IMG/VR virus record: IMGVR_UViG_3300037882_002064
Coordinates: 1 to 64,000 of that record
Strand: one strand, 5' to 3'
Origin: a virus
Length of the DNA stretch: 64,000 nt
Under the pieces are notes generated by a model that had not been told where the DNA came from, searched no databases, and worked only from the letters and a program-made list of their open reading frames with translations. The position numbers and the translations under genes were made by a program. Of the stretch, positions 7,065-16,881 are shown piece after piece (position 1 is the first letter of the stretch; every line of letters starts with the position of its first letter).

Positions 7065-8663
7065 ATGGCCCTGATCGGCAATCAATCGGTACTGCACAAG
7101 TCGCCGGGTAGATTTCTGTCAGGGACGCCGGGAACGCTGCGCTCTAATTTCAACAAATACGGCATGATGGCTGGCCGGTTTGAGAAAATGGGGTTGTACA
7201 ACGCGATCCCCGCAGGCCACGCGGGCGGGCCTTCGTGCTGGGCCTTGCCGCAGAAACCTGGCTTTTTGTCGTCCCGCAGCGAGGCGTATGTCACGCTCGA
7301 TTCCAGCGGCCCCGCCTCTATGGGCCGAGCGATTGATGGCGATGCGCCAGTTACCATTGACAGCGCGGCGACGATCCGGGCGATCAACTGGGCCTTTGGT
7401 GATGCAGTATTCACCATAGACTCAGCAGGCTACGCCTCGATGGGCGTAAACCTTGAGTCAGACGTAACCATCACCGTAAATGGTACGGCCGATCCATCAG
7501 GCGGCGCGTTCATGTACTCCGCTATAACCATCACCATTGATGGTGCGGCAGATGGCATTTCCGGGGCGGGCATTGCGGGTGACGCCGACTTTACCATCGA
7601 CGCCAGTGGCCTTGCGTCCTTTGTGCTGACAGCCGCAGGCCAGGCCGACATATCGTTTGGCGCGTCCGGCACCATGTATGGCGCTATTCAAGTTGTTGGG
7701 CAGGCCGACATAGCCATTACAGTCGGTGTAGTGCCTACCTACGCACTGGGCAACATGACAGGCAACAGCCTGATCCAGCTCACTGACGGTACGCTGGCAC
7801 CTTTCGCCATTGGCTACATGGAGGGCAGCACACTTTACGCGCCCGAGCTGACGCCGCAGAACGTGGCTGAGGCAGTCTGGGCGGCAATAGCGGCAGCGAA
7901 TAACCTTCCCGGCACGATGGGCGAGCTACTGAATGGCGCTGGTGCTGGTGGAGATCCGTGGCTGACGCCGCTCCCAGGGGCTTACTCGCCAGGTACTGCC
8001 GGGCAGATTATTGGCCTGCTCGATGAAATGACTCAAGACGATGGCTTGGGCAACGCGCAGTACACGCCGATTGCCCTAGCGCAAGCGCCGGTTGGTATAG
8101 GCAGCTCCCCTTCAGGCGAGTGGCTGTTTGATACAACCCTGACTTCCGGGCCGGGATCTGGCGACTTGCGTGTGAATAATGCGTCACTGGCCAGCGTGAC
8201 GGCGATCTTCATCAATGAGACAACCGCCAACAACGGCAATTCCACTGACTACCTGACCGCGCTGAAGGCCGGCGACTCGATTTTTGTCTATCAGGATGGC
8301 GCTGCTGACAAGTTCCTGAAGCTGAAGATCAGCATTGCGCCGGTCGATATAGGCGCGTCATGGACTATTACCGGGATCGTGACAGACAGCGGCGGCAGCT
8401 TCGGCAACAACAAGCGCCTCAAGGTCACGCTGGTCGCAGAGGAAATCAGCGCGGCCACGATAGCTGATGCGGTATGGATCAAGGGTATTGAGGCCGGGTA
8501 TTCCGCTGAAGAAATACTCCGATTGCTTGCAGCTTATGCGGCTGGTGATGCCTCTGGCCTCGATGGCACGGCAGAGTTTACCGGGCTTGATGGTGTGACT
8601 CCGCGAATACAGGGGACGATTACCGGCAACGACCGGGCGATCACTGCGCTGGACGGCACATAA
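7065..8663 (+). CDS. Fibre-like structural protein with internal beta repeats
   Basis: A 532-residue protein. Residues of about 75-220 hold a repeat of roughly 30 residues built on the pattern (A/V)xFTIDSxGxA with variants such as VTIDSAATI, FTIDSAGYASMG, ITIDGAADG and FTIDASGLAS. The segment QNVAEAVWAAI near residue 265, and a second ADAVWIKGIEAGY near residue 465, are short helical elements often seen in phage fibre and baseplate proteins. TAATG links it to the next gene. Likely a tail fibre or head fibre. Confidence 0.65.
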   Translation: MALIGNQSVLHKSPGRFLSGTPGTLRSNFNKYGMMAGRFEKMGLYNAIPAGHAGGPSCWALPQKPGFLSSRSEAYVTLDSSGPASMGRAIDGDAPVTIDSAATIRAINWAFGDAVFTIDSAGYASMGVNLESDVTITVNGTADPSGGAFMYSAITITIDGAADGISGAGIAGDADFTIDASGLASFVLTAAGQADISFGASGTMYGAIQVVGQADIAITVGVVPTYALGNMTGNSLIQLTDGTLAPFAIGYMEGSTLYAPELTPQNVAEAVWAAIAAANNLPGTMGELLNGAGAGGDPWLTPLPGAYSPGTAGQIIGLLDEMTQDDGLGNAQYTPIALAQAPVGIGSSPSGEWLFDTTLTSGPGSGDLRVNNASLASVTAIFINETTANNGNSTDYLTALKAGDSIFVYQDGAADKFLKLKISIAPVDIGASWTITGIVTDSGGSFGNNKRLKVTLVAEEISAATIADAVWIKGIEAGYSAEEILRLLAAYAAGDASGLDGTAEFTGLDGVTPRIQGTITGNDRAITALDGT

Positions 8664-9247
8664 TGAGTGCCTTTGATGGCTCTTGGGATGGCGAGTGGAA
8701 TGGCCGCTGGCTCGGGACTCAGGCCCTTCCGCCAGGCTTTGCGACCGGCACCGCTGGCCTGCTCATTAACGGACAAGGCAGTATTGTTGGCATTGGCAGG
8801 GTCGATGGCGCTGCGGTGCTGGTCATTGATGGCGCGGCGACTGCAACCGACAACAGCGATCACGGCGCAACCCAAGTGGTTGTGCTGGATACGATCTACT
8901 GGGCAACACTGGTTGCAAACAAGCCGGCCAATGCCCCCCGAGTGGTCACGTTTGGGTCAATTGACGGCAAGCTGGTCACGAAAGCAGCCAATGACGAAGC
9001 GCCAGGCAAGATAGTCGCCTTGCGCCCATTGACCTCGCTGGTATCGGCAGTCAACCAAGCGCAGGCCAGCCGTGTTGTGTTGCTCGATGCCTACCATGTG
9101 AGATCCAGGGTGAAGGCCGCGGGGGAAGATAAGGTGGTTTCCTTCCCGGCATTGGGACAACAAGTGGCCGCTGTGCAGCCGGCCGCGCTGAATGCAATAC
9201 GATCGATCGACACTACAGCCCGGATTGTGGCTGCGGTCAACGGATAA
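8663..9247 (+). CDS. Structural protein with fibre-like beta repeats
   Basis: A 194-residue protein beginning with Gly/Trp-rich sequence (FDGSWDGEWNGRW) and a repeat (LVIDGAATAT) resembling those of the preceding protein. The rest is beta-rich. It overlaps the preceding stop by one base. Probably part of the same fibre or decoration complex; no specific family recognised. Confidence 0.6.
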   Translation: MSAFDGSWDGEWNGRWLGTQALPPGFATGTAGLLINGQGSIVGIGRVDGAAVLVIDGAATATDNSDHGATQVVVLDTIYWATLVANKPANAPRVVTFGSIDGKLVTKAANDEAPGKIVALRPLTSLVSAVNQAQASRVVLLDAYHVRSRVKAAGEDKVVSFPALGQQVAAVQPAALNAIRSIDTTARIVAAVNG

Positions 9248-9258
9248 CGGAACTAACT

Positions 9259-9615
9259 ATGTCATGCCTGCAAACTATTCGCGTATTCAATGGCCGGGAG
9301 AACACTGCCGCACAGGTATTTGGATTGGTTGCGGCAGACGGAACAGCCAGCCTGTTTGATTTCTCGACTGCTACCCGGTTTACACTGACATTCACTGTGG
9401 ATGGCGTGGTGAGGGTGATTGATACCGCTGTGCTGGCTGAGGCGACCACAATGGTCGAAGGGCCTGGCGCAGGCGAGATTACATTTGACTTGGGGGATGA
9501 GGCGATCCCGGCCGGAGTCTACATTGCCGACTTGGTATTCTATTCGCCCACCTACCCTACCGGGTACATGCTCGATGCCGAGGACGGACATACACTGCAA
9601 TTGGATGTTCGATAA
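9259..9615 (+). CDS. Small beta-rich structural protein
   Basis: A 118-residue protein with an immunoglobulin-like or BppU N-domain-like pattern (FTLTFTVDGVVRVI, ITFDLGDEAIPAGVYIADLVFY). Such domains attach receptor-binding proteins to virions. It abuts the terminase small subunit gene (TAATG overlap). Confidence 0.55.
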   Translation: MSCLQTIRVFNGRENTAAQVFGLVAADGTASLFDFSTATRFTLTFTVDGVVRVIDTAVLAEATTMVEGPGAGEITFDLGDEAIPAGVYIADLVFYSPTYPTGYMLDAEDGHTLQLDVR

Positions 9616-10178
9616 TGCCTAAGAAAAAGGCAATTGCCGTTGTGAAATCTAAGCCAACAGCCGACGAGAAGTACCGCGTGTTTGCTGAGGCCTATATCAA
9701 TACTGGGGTGCAGGCCGAGGCCGCCAAGCTGGCCGGGTATCGAGGCAACACCCAGTCATTGAAGGTGACAGGCTCCAAATTGCTCAAGCATCCCAAGGTC
9801 GTGACGATCCTGGCCGAGCTTCGAGCGGAGATAAAAACCGAAAGCCAGGTACTGTGCGAGGAATTGCGCGTGGGCACCCACGAAAAGCGCATGTTCTTAT
9901 GGGAGCTGGCCCACGACTGCCGCAAGATCGTTCGAGAGGACGAGGAACTGAGCGAGCATGTAGATGCGACCGGGGCGCTGGTGAAGATCGTCAGGACGGT
10001 GGAGCGGGTATTCAGGCCGCGTGAGGCCATTGATTGCATTGTCGCTATGAACGAAATGGACGGCGATGTGCCAACCGGGAAAGACGGTGGCGGCAAACCT
10101 GGCCAGTCGCAGTACCCTCCCGGCATGACCATCGAGCAGGCGGTAATGACCGTGATCTATGGCAATAACCCAGCGTGA
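9615..10178 (+). CDS. Terminase small subunit
   Basis: A 187-residue protein with the N-terminal helix-turn-helix pattern of Terminase_2-type small subunits: FAEAYINTGVQAEAAKLAGY followed by SKLLKHPKVVTILAEL. It recognises phage DNA and recruits the large subunit to start packaging. The C-terminal half is acidic and Gly/Pro-rich. It directly precedes and overlaps the large-subunit gene. Confidence 0.85.
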   Translation: MPKKKAIAVVKSKPTADEKYRVFAEAYINTGVQAEAAKLAGYRGNTQSLKVTGSKLLKHPKVVTILAELRAEIKTESQVLCEELRVGTHEKRMFLWELAHDCRKIVREDEELSEHVDATGALVKIVRTVERVFRPREAIDCIVAMNEMDGDVPTGKDGGGKPGQSQYPPGMTIEQAVMTVIYGNNPA

Positions 10179-11746
10179 TCGAGCTACCGACAGATCCCGT
10201 ATTGCGGGCGGCGACCGTTGATGAGCTGAAGCGGCTGGTGTACGACTTCCCGTACTACGCTTATAAGTGCCTGAAGGTGGCGACCAAGGGCGGCGCGGAG
10301 CAGGGCCTTGTGCCATTCCAGCTCAATACCGCGCAGCAGTACGTCCACACACGGCTGGAAGAACAACTATTCGAGCAGGGCCACATCAGGGCATTGATCC
10401 TGAAGGGCCGGCAGCAGGGCATATCGACCTACACTGAGGGGCGCTTTTACTGGCGCACCAGTGTTCGGCGTGGCGTGAAGGCCTACATCCTCACCCACCT
10501 GGCCGAGGCTACCGACAACCTGTTCGGCATGGTAGAGCGATACCATGTCAACGTACCGGATCGGCTGCGGCCGGCCACTGATAAGAACAATACCCGGCAG
10601 CTTCGGTTCATCGAGCTGGATTCGGGGTACAAGGTGGGCACTGCTGGCAGTAAGGGAGCGGGCCGATCCGGTACTTACAATTACTTCCACGGTTCGGAAG
10701 TGGCTTTCTGGCCCAATGCTGACAAACATGCCGCGGGCGTGTTGCAGACGGTAGGCCGAGGGAATGGCACTGAGGTTATCTTCGAGTCCACTGCAAACGG
10801 GCCGACCGGGTATTTTTATACCCAGTGGCTTTTGGCGCAGAAGGGCATTGGTGACTTCATTGCCATTTTCGTGCCGTGGTTTTGGCAGGAGGAATATCAG
10901 CAGGAGCCGTCTGAGGACTGGAAACCCGAAGGCGAGGAATCGGAAAGGGCTGGCGTGTATGGCCTGACCCGCGCCCAAACCTACTGGATGCACATCAAGA
11001 ATCTGGAACTGGGCGGCCAGCCGGGCATTATCTGCAACCTATTCATGCAGGAGTATCCCTGCACTGCCGCTGAGGCCTTCGTTTCATCCGGTGGCGACAA
11101 GGTATGTGACCCGGCGTTGGTAGCCGCGGCCAGGGCCAATACGATCCTCGATTCACTGGGCGCGCGCGTGATGGGCGTTGACCCGGCGCGCATGGGCGCT
11201 GACAGAACCTCGATGATTGATCGGAAGGGTCGCCGGGCCTACAACCTTGTGAGCTATCGCAAGAAGAAGAATACCGAAGTGGCATCACTGGTGGCTGCCA
11301 GGATCAACAAGGCCGCTAAAGAAGGCGATCCCTACCAGAAAGTGTTTATAGACGTTGGTGGGGTCGGGGCCGGGGTGGTGGACATACTCCAAGACAGCGG
11401 ATTCGCGGATCTGGTGGTGCCAGTCAACTTCGGTGGCCGGCCTTTGGATCCAGAACTGTACGTCAACAAGCGATCCGAGATCTGGAAAACGATGGGATTG
11501 TGGTTCGAGAGCGAGGGCGGGGTAGACATACCCGACAACGACTCACTACATGCCGACCTGATCGGCCCCAATTACACACACAATCTGGTCAGAAACCAGT
11601 TTGTATTGGAAAGCAAAGAGCAAATGATTAAACGTGGCGTACCCAGTCCAGACGAGGGCGATAGCTTGGCATTGACCTTTGCATACCCGGTGGCAATGCC
11701 GACCGCTAAGAAGCAGCGCCGTCCTGCACAAGATTGGAGAACCTGA
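10175..11746 (+). CDS. Terminase large subunit (packaging ATPase and nuclease)
   Basis: A 523-residue protein that powers DNA packaging into the prohead and cuts concatemers. The N-terminal ATPase shows the variant Walker A LKGRQQGIST near residue 74, with a Walker B/catalytic region around NYFHGSEVAFW near residue 168. The C-terminal RNase H-like nuclease shows acidic clusters GVDPARMGADRTS near residue 333, VFIDVGGVGAG near residue 390 and DEGDSLALTFA near the end. It starts with GTG overlapping the small-subunit stop. Confidence 0.93.
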   Translation: MIELPTDPVLRAATVDELKRLVYDFPYYAYKCLKVATKGGAEQGLVPFQLNTAQQYVHTRLEEQLFEQGHIRALILKGRQQGISTYTEGRFYWRTSVRRGVKAYILTHLAEATDNLFGMVERYHVNVPDRLRPATDKNNTRQLRFIELDSGYKVGTAGSKGAGRSGTYNYFHGSEVAFWPNADKHAAGVLQTVGRGNGTEVIFESTANGPTGYFYTQWLLAQKGIGDFIAIFVPWFWQEEYQQEPSEDWKPEGEESERAGVYGLTRAQTYWMHIKNLELGGQPGIICNLFMQEYPCTAAEAFVSSGGDKVCDPALVAAARANTILDSLGARVMGVDPARMGADRTSMIDRKGRRAYNLVSYRKKKNTEVASLVAARINKAAKEGDPYQKVFIDVGGVGAGVVDILQDSGFADLVVPVNFGGRPLDPELYVNKRSEIWKTMGLWFESEGGVDIPDNDSLHADLIGPNYTHNLVRNQFVLESKEQMIKRGVPSPDEGDSLALTFAYPVAMPTAKKQRRPAQDWRT

Positions 11747-13974
11747 TGCCGACGATTGGAGTGGACGAAACCGCAGCGCCAGGTATGGCGTTGCCGCAGC
11801 TTGAGGCCATGTTGGGCGAGATCAACATGCAGCCGGTGTGGAAAGACGAGGCGCAAATTGCGGCCGCCTACTACGATGGCAAGCAGTTATCGCCCAAGGT
11901 AATGGAAACCCTGAAGGCTCGGGGCCAGGCTCCGCTGGTGTTCAACCTGATCGGCCCGACCATCGACGCTGTACTGGGCATCGAGGCCAAGACTCGTACC
12001 AGTTGGATCGTGCGCCCGGACAATGACGACAGCATCGAGGTGGCCGAGGCCATGAACGAGAAGCTGAACGAGGCCAGCAGGCTATCGCTCGCGGATCGGG
12101 CCTGCGCTGATGCGTATGCTGCACAGATCAAGACCGGGCTGGGATGGGTTGAGGTCAACCGGAATATAGATCCGTTCGACGCCCCATACCGCACCAACTA
12201 TGTCAGCCGCAATGAGATCTCATGGGATTGGCACTCGAAGCGGCCAGACCTGAAGGATTGCCGGTATCTGGTGCGTGAGCGGTGGCTGGACGAGGATCGG
12301 GCCTTATTGGCATTCCCGACACACCAAGCCCTGATTGCCAACGCGGTGCGCGGGTGGAAGGCTTGGGAAGGCGTGTGGGACGATAACAAGTCGCATCAAA
12401 TGGTGCAGTTGCTTCATGCGTACAGCGATATGCAGCAGACCACGCTGGACGAAGAAACGTGGTTCGACACTGAGCGCCGCAGGATCCGAGTGTTCGAGAT
12501 ATGGTATCGCACCTATCAGCGCGGCACAGTGTTGAAGCTGAACGATGGCCGGGTGATCGAATACCAGCCGGGCAATCCCTTGCACAACACGGCCATTGCG
12601 CTCAAGACGGCCAAGCCGATTGTGGGCACCTTCCCCAAGATGCGACTGTGCTACTTCCTTGGGTGCCATAGAATTGTCGACATTCCATCGCCGCTGCCCC
12701 ATGACAGCTTTCCCTACATTCCCTTGTGGGGATTCAGGGAGGACGGCACCGGGATACCCTATGGCCTGATCCGCAGGATGATGAGTCCCCAGGATGAAGT
12801 GAATGCCCGGCGCTCGAAGATGATGTGGTTGCTCGCGGCCAAGCGGGTAATCATGGACAGTGATGCTACGAATATGGACGTAGAGGAAGTCACTGACGAA
12901 GTGCAGCGCCCGGATGGCGTCATTATAATGAACCCTTCCCGGCAGAACCGTGACCAATACGCATTCAGGGTTGAGCAGGACTTCCAGCTCGCGGCCCAGC
13001 AATTCGAGATCATGGTGGAAGCACAGAAGATGATTCAGGACACGGCCGGCGTCTATTCGGCCCTGATGGGCAGGCAGGACGGCGGCGCTGACTCGGGTGT
13101 GGCCATTGCCAGCCTTGTTGAGCAGGGCAGTACCACCCTGGCCGAGCTGAACGACAACTACCGCTTTGGCCGCCGACTGGTGGGCGAGCAGTTGATGGCC
13201 ATGATCCAGCAGGACATAGGCAAGGAACAAACCGAAGTGGCGACCAATGTGGCCAAGCCGGACAAGACCAAGTACATAAGCCTCAATCAGCCGGTACGCG
13301 ACGAAGTAACCGGCGTGGAATCGATCAACAACGATGTGATGCGCTCGAAGATGCAGATCGTGCTGGACGACATACAGGCAACAGCGGGCTACCGGGCACA
13401 GGTATCGAACCGCCTGTTCGAGCTGGCCGCTACTCTGCCAGACGATGTGAAGGTGGCGATCCTCGACATTGTAGTGGATTCGACCGACATACCGCAGCGC
13501 GAAGAAATCGTGAAGCGTATCAGGAAGATCACTGGCACCGGCATCGATCCGCAGGATATGACGCCCGAAGAACAAGCCGAAATGCAGCGCAAGCAGGAAA
13601 TGGCCGCCGAGCAAGAGCAGTTGGCTATTGAAGAACTGCGCGAGAAGGTCAACAACCTGAAGTCTCAGGCTATCAAGAACAATGCGGTGGCCACGAATAC
13701 TGACGCTAAGACCGGCAGCCAGAAGTACGACGACCGGCTGAAGGACGCGCAGACCGACAAGACTATCGCTGAAATGAAGAAGCTGATGCAGGAAATGTCT
13801 GCCATGAGTGAGCAGATGAACCAGCAGATCACGGACGGCCAGGCCACGATCAAGGCTTATGAGTCTGTCTTGCCGAATGTGATGGAGTACAAGGCATTGC
13901 AGTCTCCCGGCGCGACCAAGAAGCCGGGTGGCATGGCCAGACCAGTGGCGAAGAAGAAAGCCGCTGTGAAGTAA
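11746..13974 (+). CDS. Portal protein (P22-like)
   Basis: A protein of about 742 residues, close to the size of the P22 portal. Characteristic segments include IAAAYYDGKQLS, PLVFNLIGPTIDAVLGIE, a central SPQDEVNARRSKMMWLL and DTAGVYSALMG, followed by a long Gln/Glu-rich helical C-terminus (barrel-like) and a basic tail. It forms the dodecameric DNA channel at one capsid vertex. The ATG at 11746 shares a base with the terminase stop; an in-frame TTG at 11734 is less likely. Confidence 0.9.
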   Translation: MPTIGVDETAAPGMALPQLEAMLGEINMQPVWKDEAQIAAAYYDGKQLSPKVMETLKARGQAPLVFNLIGPTIDAVLGIEAKTRTSWIVRPDNDDSIEVAEAMNEKLNEASRLSLADRACADAYAAQIKTGLGWVEVNRNIDPFDAPYRTNYVSRNEISWDWHSKRPDLKDCRYLVRERWLDEDRALLAFPTHQALIANAVRGWKAWEGVWDDNKSHQMVQLLHAYSDMQQTTLDEETWFDTERRRIRVFEIWYRTYQRGTVLKLNDGRVIEYQPGNPLHNTAIALKTAKPIVGTFPKMRLCYFLGCHRIVDIPSPLPHDSFPYIPLWGFREDGTGIPYGLIRRMMSPQDEVNARRSKMMWLLAAKRVIMDSDATNMDVEEVTDEVQRPDGVIIMNPSRQNRDQYAFRVEQDFQLAAQQFEIMVEAQKMIQDTAGVYSALMGRQDGGADSGVAIASLVEQGSTTLAELNDNYRFGRRLVGEQLMAMIQQDIGKEQTEVATNVAKPDKTKYISLNQPVRDEVTGVESINNDVMRSKMQIVLDDIQATAGYRAQVSNRLFELAATLPDDVKVAILDIVVDSTDIPQREEIVKRIRKITGTGIDPQDMTPEEQAEMQRKQEMAAEQEQLAIEELREKVNNLKSQAIKNNAVATNTDAKTGSQKYDDRLKDAQTDKTIAEMKKLMQEMSAMSEQMNQQITDGQATIKAYESVLPNVMEYKALQSPGATKKPGGMARPVAKKKAAVK

Positions 13975-13990
13975 ACCGAATAATGTGGAA

Positions 13991-14015
13991 AAGCCCGCCA
14001 AGTGCGGGTTTTTTT
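13991..14015 (+). terminator. Rho-independent terminator after the portal gene
   Basis: GCCCGC and GCGGG(T) form a GC-rich stem around CAAGT, followed by seven T. It separates the terminase-portal transcript from the scaffold-capsid genes, allowing different expression levels. Confidence 0.8.
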
Positions 14016-14097
14016 ATGACCAGAATTCACGAATGCCGAGGTCGTGACGGCTCAATAGTAAATCACGCAGTCATGCGATAAATGACGGAGCGCAGTA

Positions 14098-15051
14098 ATG
14101 AGTGACGCAGCAATGGAGAAGATTTTAGATTCAGGAAGCCTTGAGGATATAGATGCCTTGCTATCCAACCTTGAAAAGGGAATGGACGAGAGTGCAGCCT
14201 TGGCCGCCGTTGAAAGTAGCGAAACCGTGCCTATTGTTCCAGATGTGGAACCAGTAGCGCCCGTTGACCCGCCCAGTCAAAACGTGCAGAGCCAGGTAGC
14301 ACCCCCAGCAGAAGCAGACGCCCCAGCGGCCATACTGGCTAAAGATGGTAAGAACCTTATTCCATTCAGTGTATTGGAGAATACTCGGCACCAAGCCGCA
14401 GCTATTCAAGCGCAATTGGAGGAAGCACAGCGAGTCAATGCCCTGTTACAGGGGCAGCTTACGGAAGCGAATATCAAGCCAAAGGAATTGCCCGAGCATA
14501 TCCGATTTACCCCGGAGCAGCTTGAGGACTTTGCAACCTACGGTGAGATCGGTGAAGCGGTGGCGATTCTTGCCCAGCAGAACCAGGCTTTACAAGAGCA
14601 GATTGCACGGCAGATCCCGAGCTACCAGCCGCCAGAAATGGTGGCCCCGGAGTCCAATCCACTTGCCAACAATCCCGACACCTTGCGGTGGAGCGGGAAT
14701 GACGCCCATTGGGACATGATGCAGGTCGTGAATAGCGGCCTTGATAGTGACCCCAATTGGGCGGGCAGAGACACAGCAGCTCGCGTTCCTGAAATTGTTC
14801 GTCGGATGAAAGTCGCCCTTGGCGAATCTTCCGGCGCGGATGTAACTGCAAGCGCGCAGGCCACCATAGCGGCGGCGCAGCGCGTAGCACCAAACTCACT
14901 AACCGATGTGGGGGGTGAAGTACCCGGCCAGACCCGGCCGATTGCTGACATGCTTGCCGATGGGGACGCCCAGGATGTTGAGGCGTACCTAGCGAAAGCA
15001 ACAGCAGGCGGCAAGTCTATGGACGAGGTTCTATCTGCCCTCCTTGGATAA
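14098..15051 (+). CDS. Scaffolding protein
   Basis: A 317-residue acidic protein with a Pro/Ala/Val-rich low-complexity region (residues 45-85), a coiled-coil middle (AAIQAQLEEAQRVNALLQGQ) and a helical C-terminus. Its position between portal and capsid genes is that of a scaffold. No protease motif is visible. Scaffolds guide capsid assembly and are then released. Confidence 0.75.
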   Translation: MSDAAMEKILDSGSLEDIDALLSNLEKGMDESAALAAVESSETVPIVPDVEPVAPVDPPSQNVQSQVAPPAEADAPAAILAKDGKNLIPFSVLENTRHQAAAIQAQLEEAQRVNALLQGQLTEANIKPKELPEHIRFTPEQLEDFATYGEIGEAVAILAQQNQALQEQIARQIPSYQPPEMVAPESNPLANNPDTLRWSGNDAHWDMMQVVNSGLDSDPNWAGRDTAARVPEIVRRMKVALGESSGADVTASAQATIAAAQRVAPNSLTDVGGEVPGQTRPIADMLADGDAQDVEAYLAKATAGGKSMDEVLSALLG

Positions 15052-15069
15052 TTTTTAAGGAGACATTCT

Positions 15070-16302
15070 ATGTCTACAACTGTAGGAACTAACGCCAGCA
15101 TTGCGAACAAATTGTTCAATGCTGCGCTTTTCTTGGAAGCCTCTCGGCGTCCGTCTTTTGCCAACATCCAAACTGGCGCAGCACCCTCGCTGTCCGGTGA
15201 GGCTCGAAAAGCAAAAGGCCAGACCGCTGCCGGCGCTCCAATCGTGCGCGTTACCGATCTGGAATCTTCAGCCGGCGACGAAGTGACCGTGGACATTTTC
15301 CACCAACTGCGTCAGAAGCCAGTGATGGGCGACAAGATCATCGCGGGCAAAGGCGCTAACCTGAAATATGCGAGCTTCTCTCTGAAGATCGACCAAGGCC
15401 GTACTTTGGTTGATGCGGGTGGCCGTATGTCTCAGCAACGCACCAAGCACAACCTGAAAATGACAGCCAAAACCTTGCTGTCTCCGTACTACAACCGACT
15501 GGCAGACCAGATTTCTCTGGTTCACCTGGCAGGTGCCCGCGGCGATCACAATGACGCTGACTGGATTCTGCCGCTGGCCTCGGATGTGGATTTTGCGGAA
15601 ATCATGGTGAACCCCGTAACTCCCCCGACCTTCGACCGCCATTTTTATGGTGGAAGTGGTGCGACCTCGATTGCAACGCTGGATGGTGCCGACTTGTTCG
15701 CGCTGTCTGCCGTAGATCGTTTGCGCCTGGCGCTGGACGAAATGGCGTTCCCCTTGCAGCCGATCCGTATGGAAGGCGACCCAATGGCAGAGGATTCACC
15801 TTTCCACTGCCTGTGGATCACGCCTCGCCAGTGGTACGACTTCTGGACTTCTACCAGCGGTTCTGATTGGCGCGCACTGCAAGCGAATGCGTTCGAGCGG
15901 AAGAATAACTTCAATCACCCGATCTTCAAGGGTGATGCGGTGATGTGGAACAACATCCTCGTTAAGAAGCAGCCCCGCCCGATCCGTTTCAATGCAGGCA
16001 CGGTAGTTACGGTTTGTACCAATAGTGTTGATGCAGCGACCACGACCAGCACCGCAGCAGTTCGCGTAGAGCGAGCTATCCTGTTGGGCGCACAGGCGAT
16101 GGCTGATGCTTACGGCGCGACTGGTGGAGCTGGCGGCGGTTACTACTTCGGCATGAACGAGGAAGTGACTGACCACGGCAACCGGAACGAAATGTCCGTT
16201 GCATGGATGAATGGCAAGGCAAAAATCCGCTTCCAGGGCACTGATGGTCGTGTAAACGATCACGGCGTCATGGTTCTGGATACCGCTGTCAGCACTACCT
16301 AA
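15070..16302 (+). CDS. Major capsid protein, N4 gp56 family
   Basis: A 410-residue protein with the pattern of the N4-type major capsid family (HK97 fold): GAPIVRVTDLESSAGDEVTVD, FHQLRQKPVMGDK, then QGRTLVDAGGRMSQQRTKHNL and a C-terminal KIRFQGTDGRVNDHGVMVLD. A strong SD (AAGGAG) eight bases before the ATG fits high expression. A terminator follows the gene. Confidence 0.9.
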   Translation: MSTTVGTNASIANKLFNAALFLEASRRPSFANIQTGAAPSLSGEARKAKGQTAAGAPIVRVTDLESSAGDEVTVDIFHQLRQKPVMGDKIIAGKGANLKYASFSLKIDQGRTLVDAGGRMSQQRTKHNLKMTAKTLLSPYYNRLADQISLVHLAGARGDHNDADWILPLASDVDFAEIMVNPVTPPTFDRHFYGGSGATSIATLDGADLFALSAVDRLRLALDEMAFPLQPIRMEGDPMAEDSPFHCLWITPRQWYDFWTSTSGSDWRALQANAFERKNNFNHPIFKGDAVMWNNILVKKQPRPIRFNAGTVVTVCTNSVDAATTTSTAAVRVERAILLGAQAMADAYGATGGAGGGYYFGMNEEVTDHGNRNEMSVAWMNGKAKIRFQGTDGRVNDHGVMVLDTAVSTT

Positions 16303-16342
16303 TAGTAGTTCTGGCACCGCTTCGAGCGGAGAGTAAACACCG

Positions 16343-16377
16343 CAATGGGCCGGGAATTCTCAGCCCATTGTTTTAAT
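16343..16377 (+). terminator. Terminator after the major capsid gene
   Basis: CAATGGGC at 16343-16350 pairs with GCCCATTG at 16363-16370 around a 12-nt loop, followed by a T-rich tail (TTTTAATCTTTTT). Probably tunes capsid versus downstream gene expression. Confidence 0.8.
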
Positions 16378-16402
16378 CTTTTTCAATCAGAGGAACACAG
16401 TC

Positions 16403-16819
16403 ATGGCAGATGTTCAAAGCCCCGGCTACAAAAACGCGCAGCAGAACGGAGAGTATGGCAACGCCCGCGTCGCCATTATGTCCGTAGCTCTTGCTGCATT
16501 CGCAACTACTGACCTGGCACTTCTTGGGCAACTGCCCGGAAGCTGCCGCATCCACCGTGTCACCGCCAAAACCGGCGACATGGGCGCTGCTCAGACGATG
16601 GACATTGGCTACCGCTACAAGGTGACGGCCGAAGGCACCAGCGATCCTGATGGCTTCTTCGATGGTATCGACACCGGCACCGCAGCGGCGACCAATACCT
16701 ACGTTGGGCCTGTTACGATTGCTGCCGGCCAAGGCGTTGACATTGTGGCTGCACCTATCGGTGCCGCTGCAACTGGGCAGCTCGATGTGATTATCGAGTA
16801 CGAGTACCTGGGTCAATAA
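16403..16819 (+). CDS. Head decoration-like or minor capsid protein
   Basis: A 138-residue Ala/Gly-rich protein, beta-rich (IHRVTAKTGDMGAAQTMDIGY, YVGPVTIAAGQGVDIV, LDVIIEYEYL). It directly follows the capsid gene, the usual place for a decoration protein. No definite family call. Confidence 0.6.
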   Translation: MADVQSPGYKNAQQNGEYGNARVAIMSVALAAFATTDLALLGQLPGSCRIHRVTAKTGDMGAAQTMDIGYRYKVTAEGTSDPDGFFDGIDTGTAAATNTYVGPVTIAAGQGVDIVAAPIGAAATGQLDVIIEYEYLGQ

Positions 16820-16881
16820 ACGACCCGTAACCCGGAGCGGGCCGGTATGGACGCTCCACCAATTCTTTAAGGAGGCCCTTC

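Noticed and set aside
12304-14001. A 565-codon minus-strand frame opposite the portal gene
   Set aside because: It mirrors a strongly supported portal gene, has His/Leu/Arg-rich antisense composition and no start signal or neighbours on that strand.
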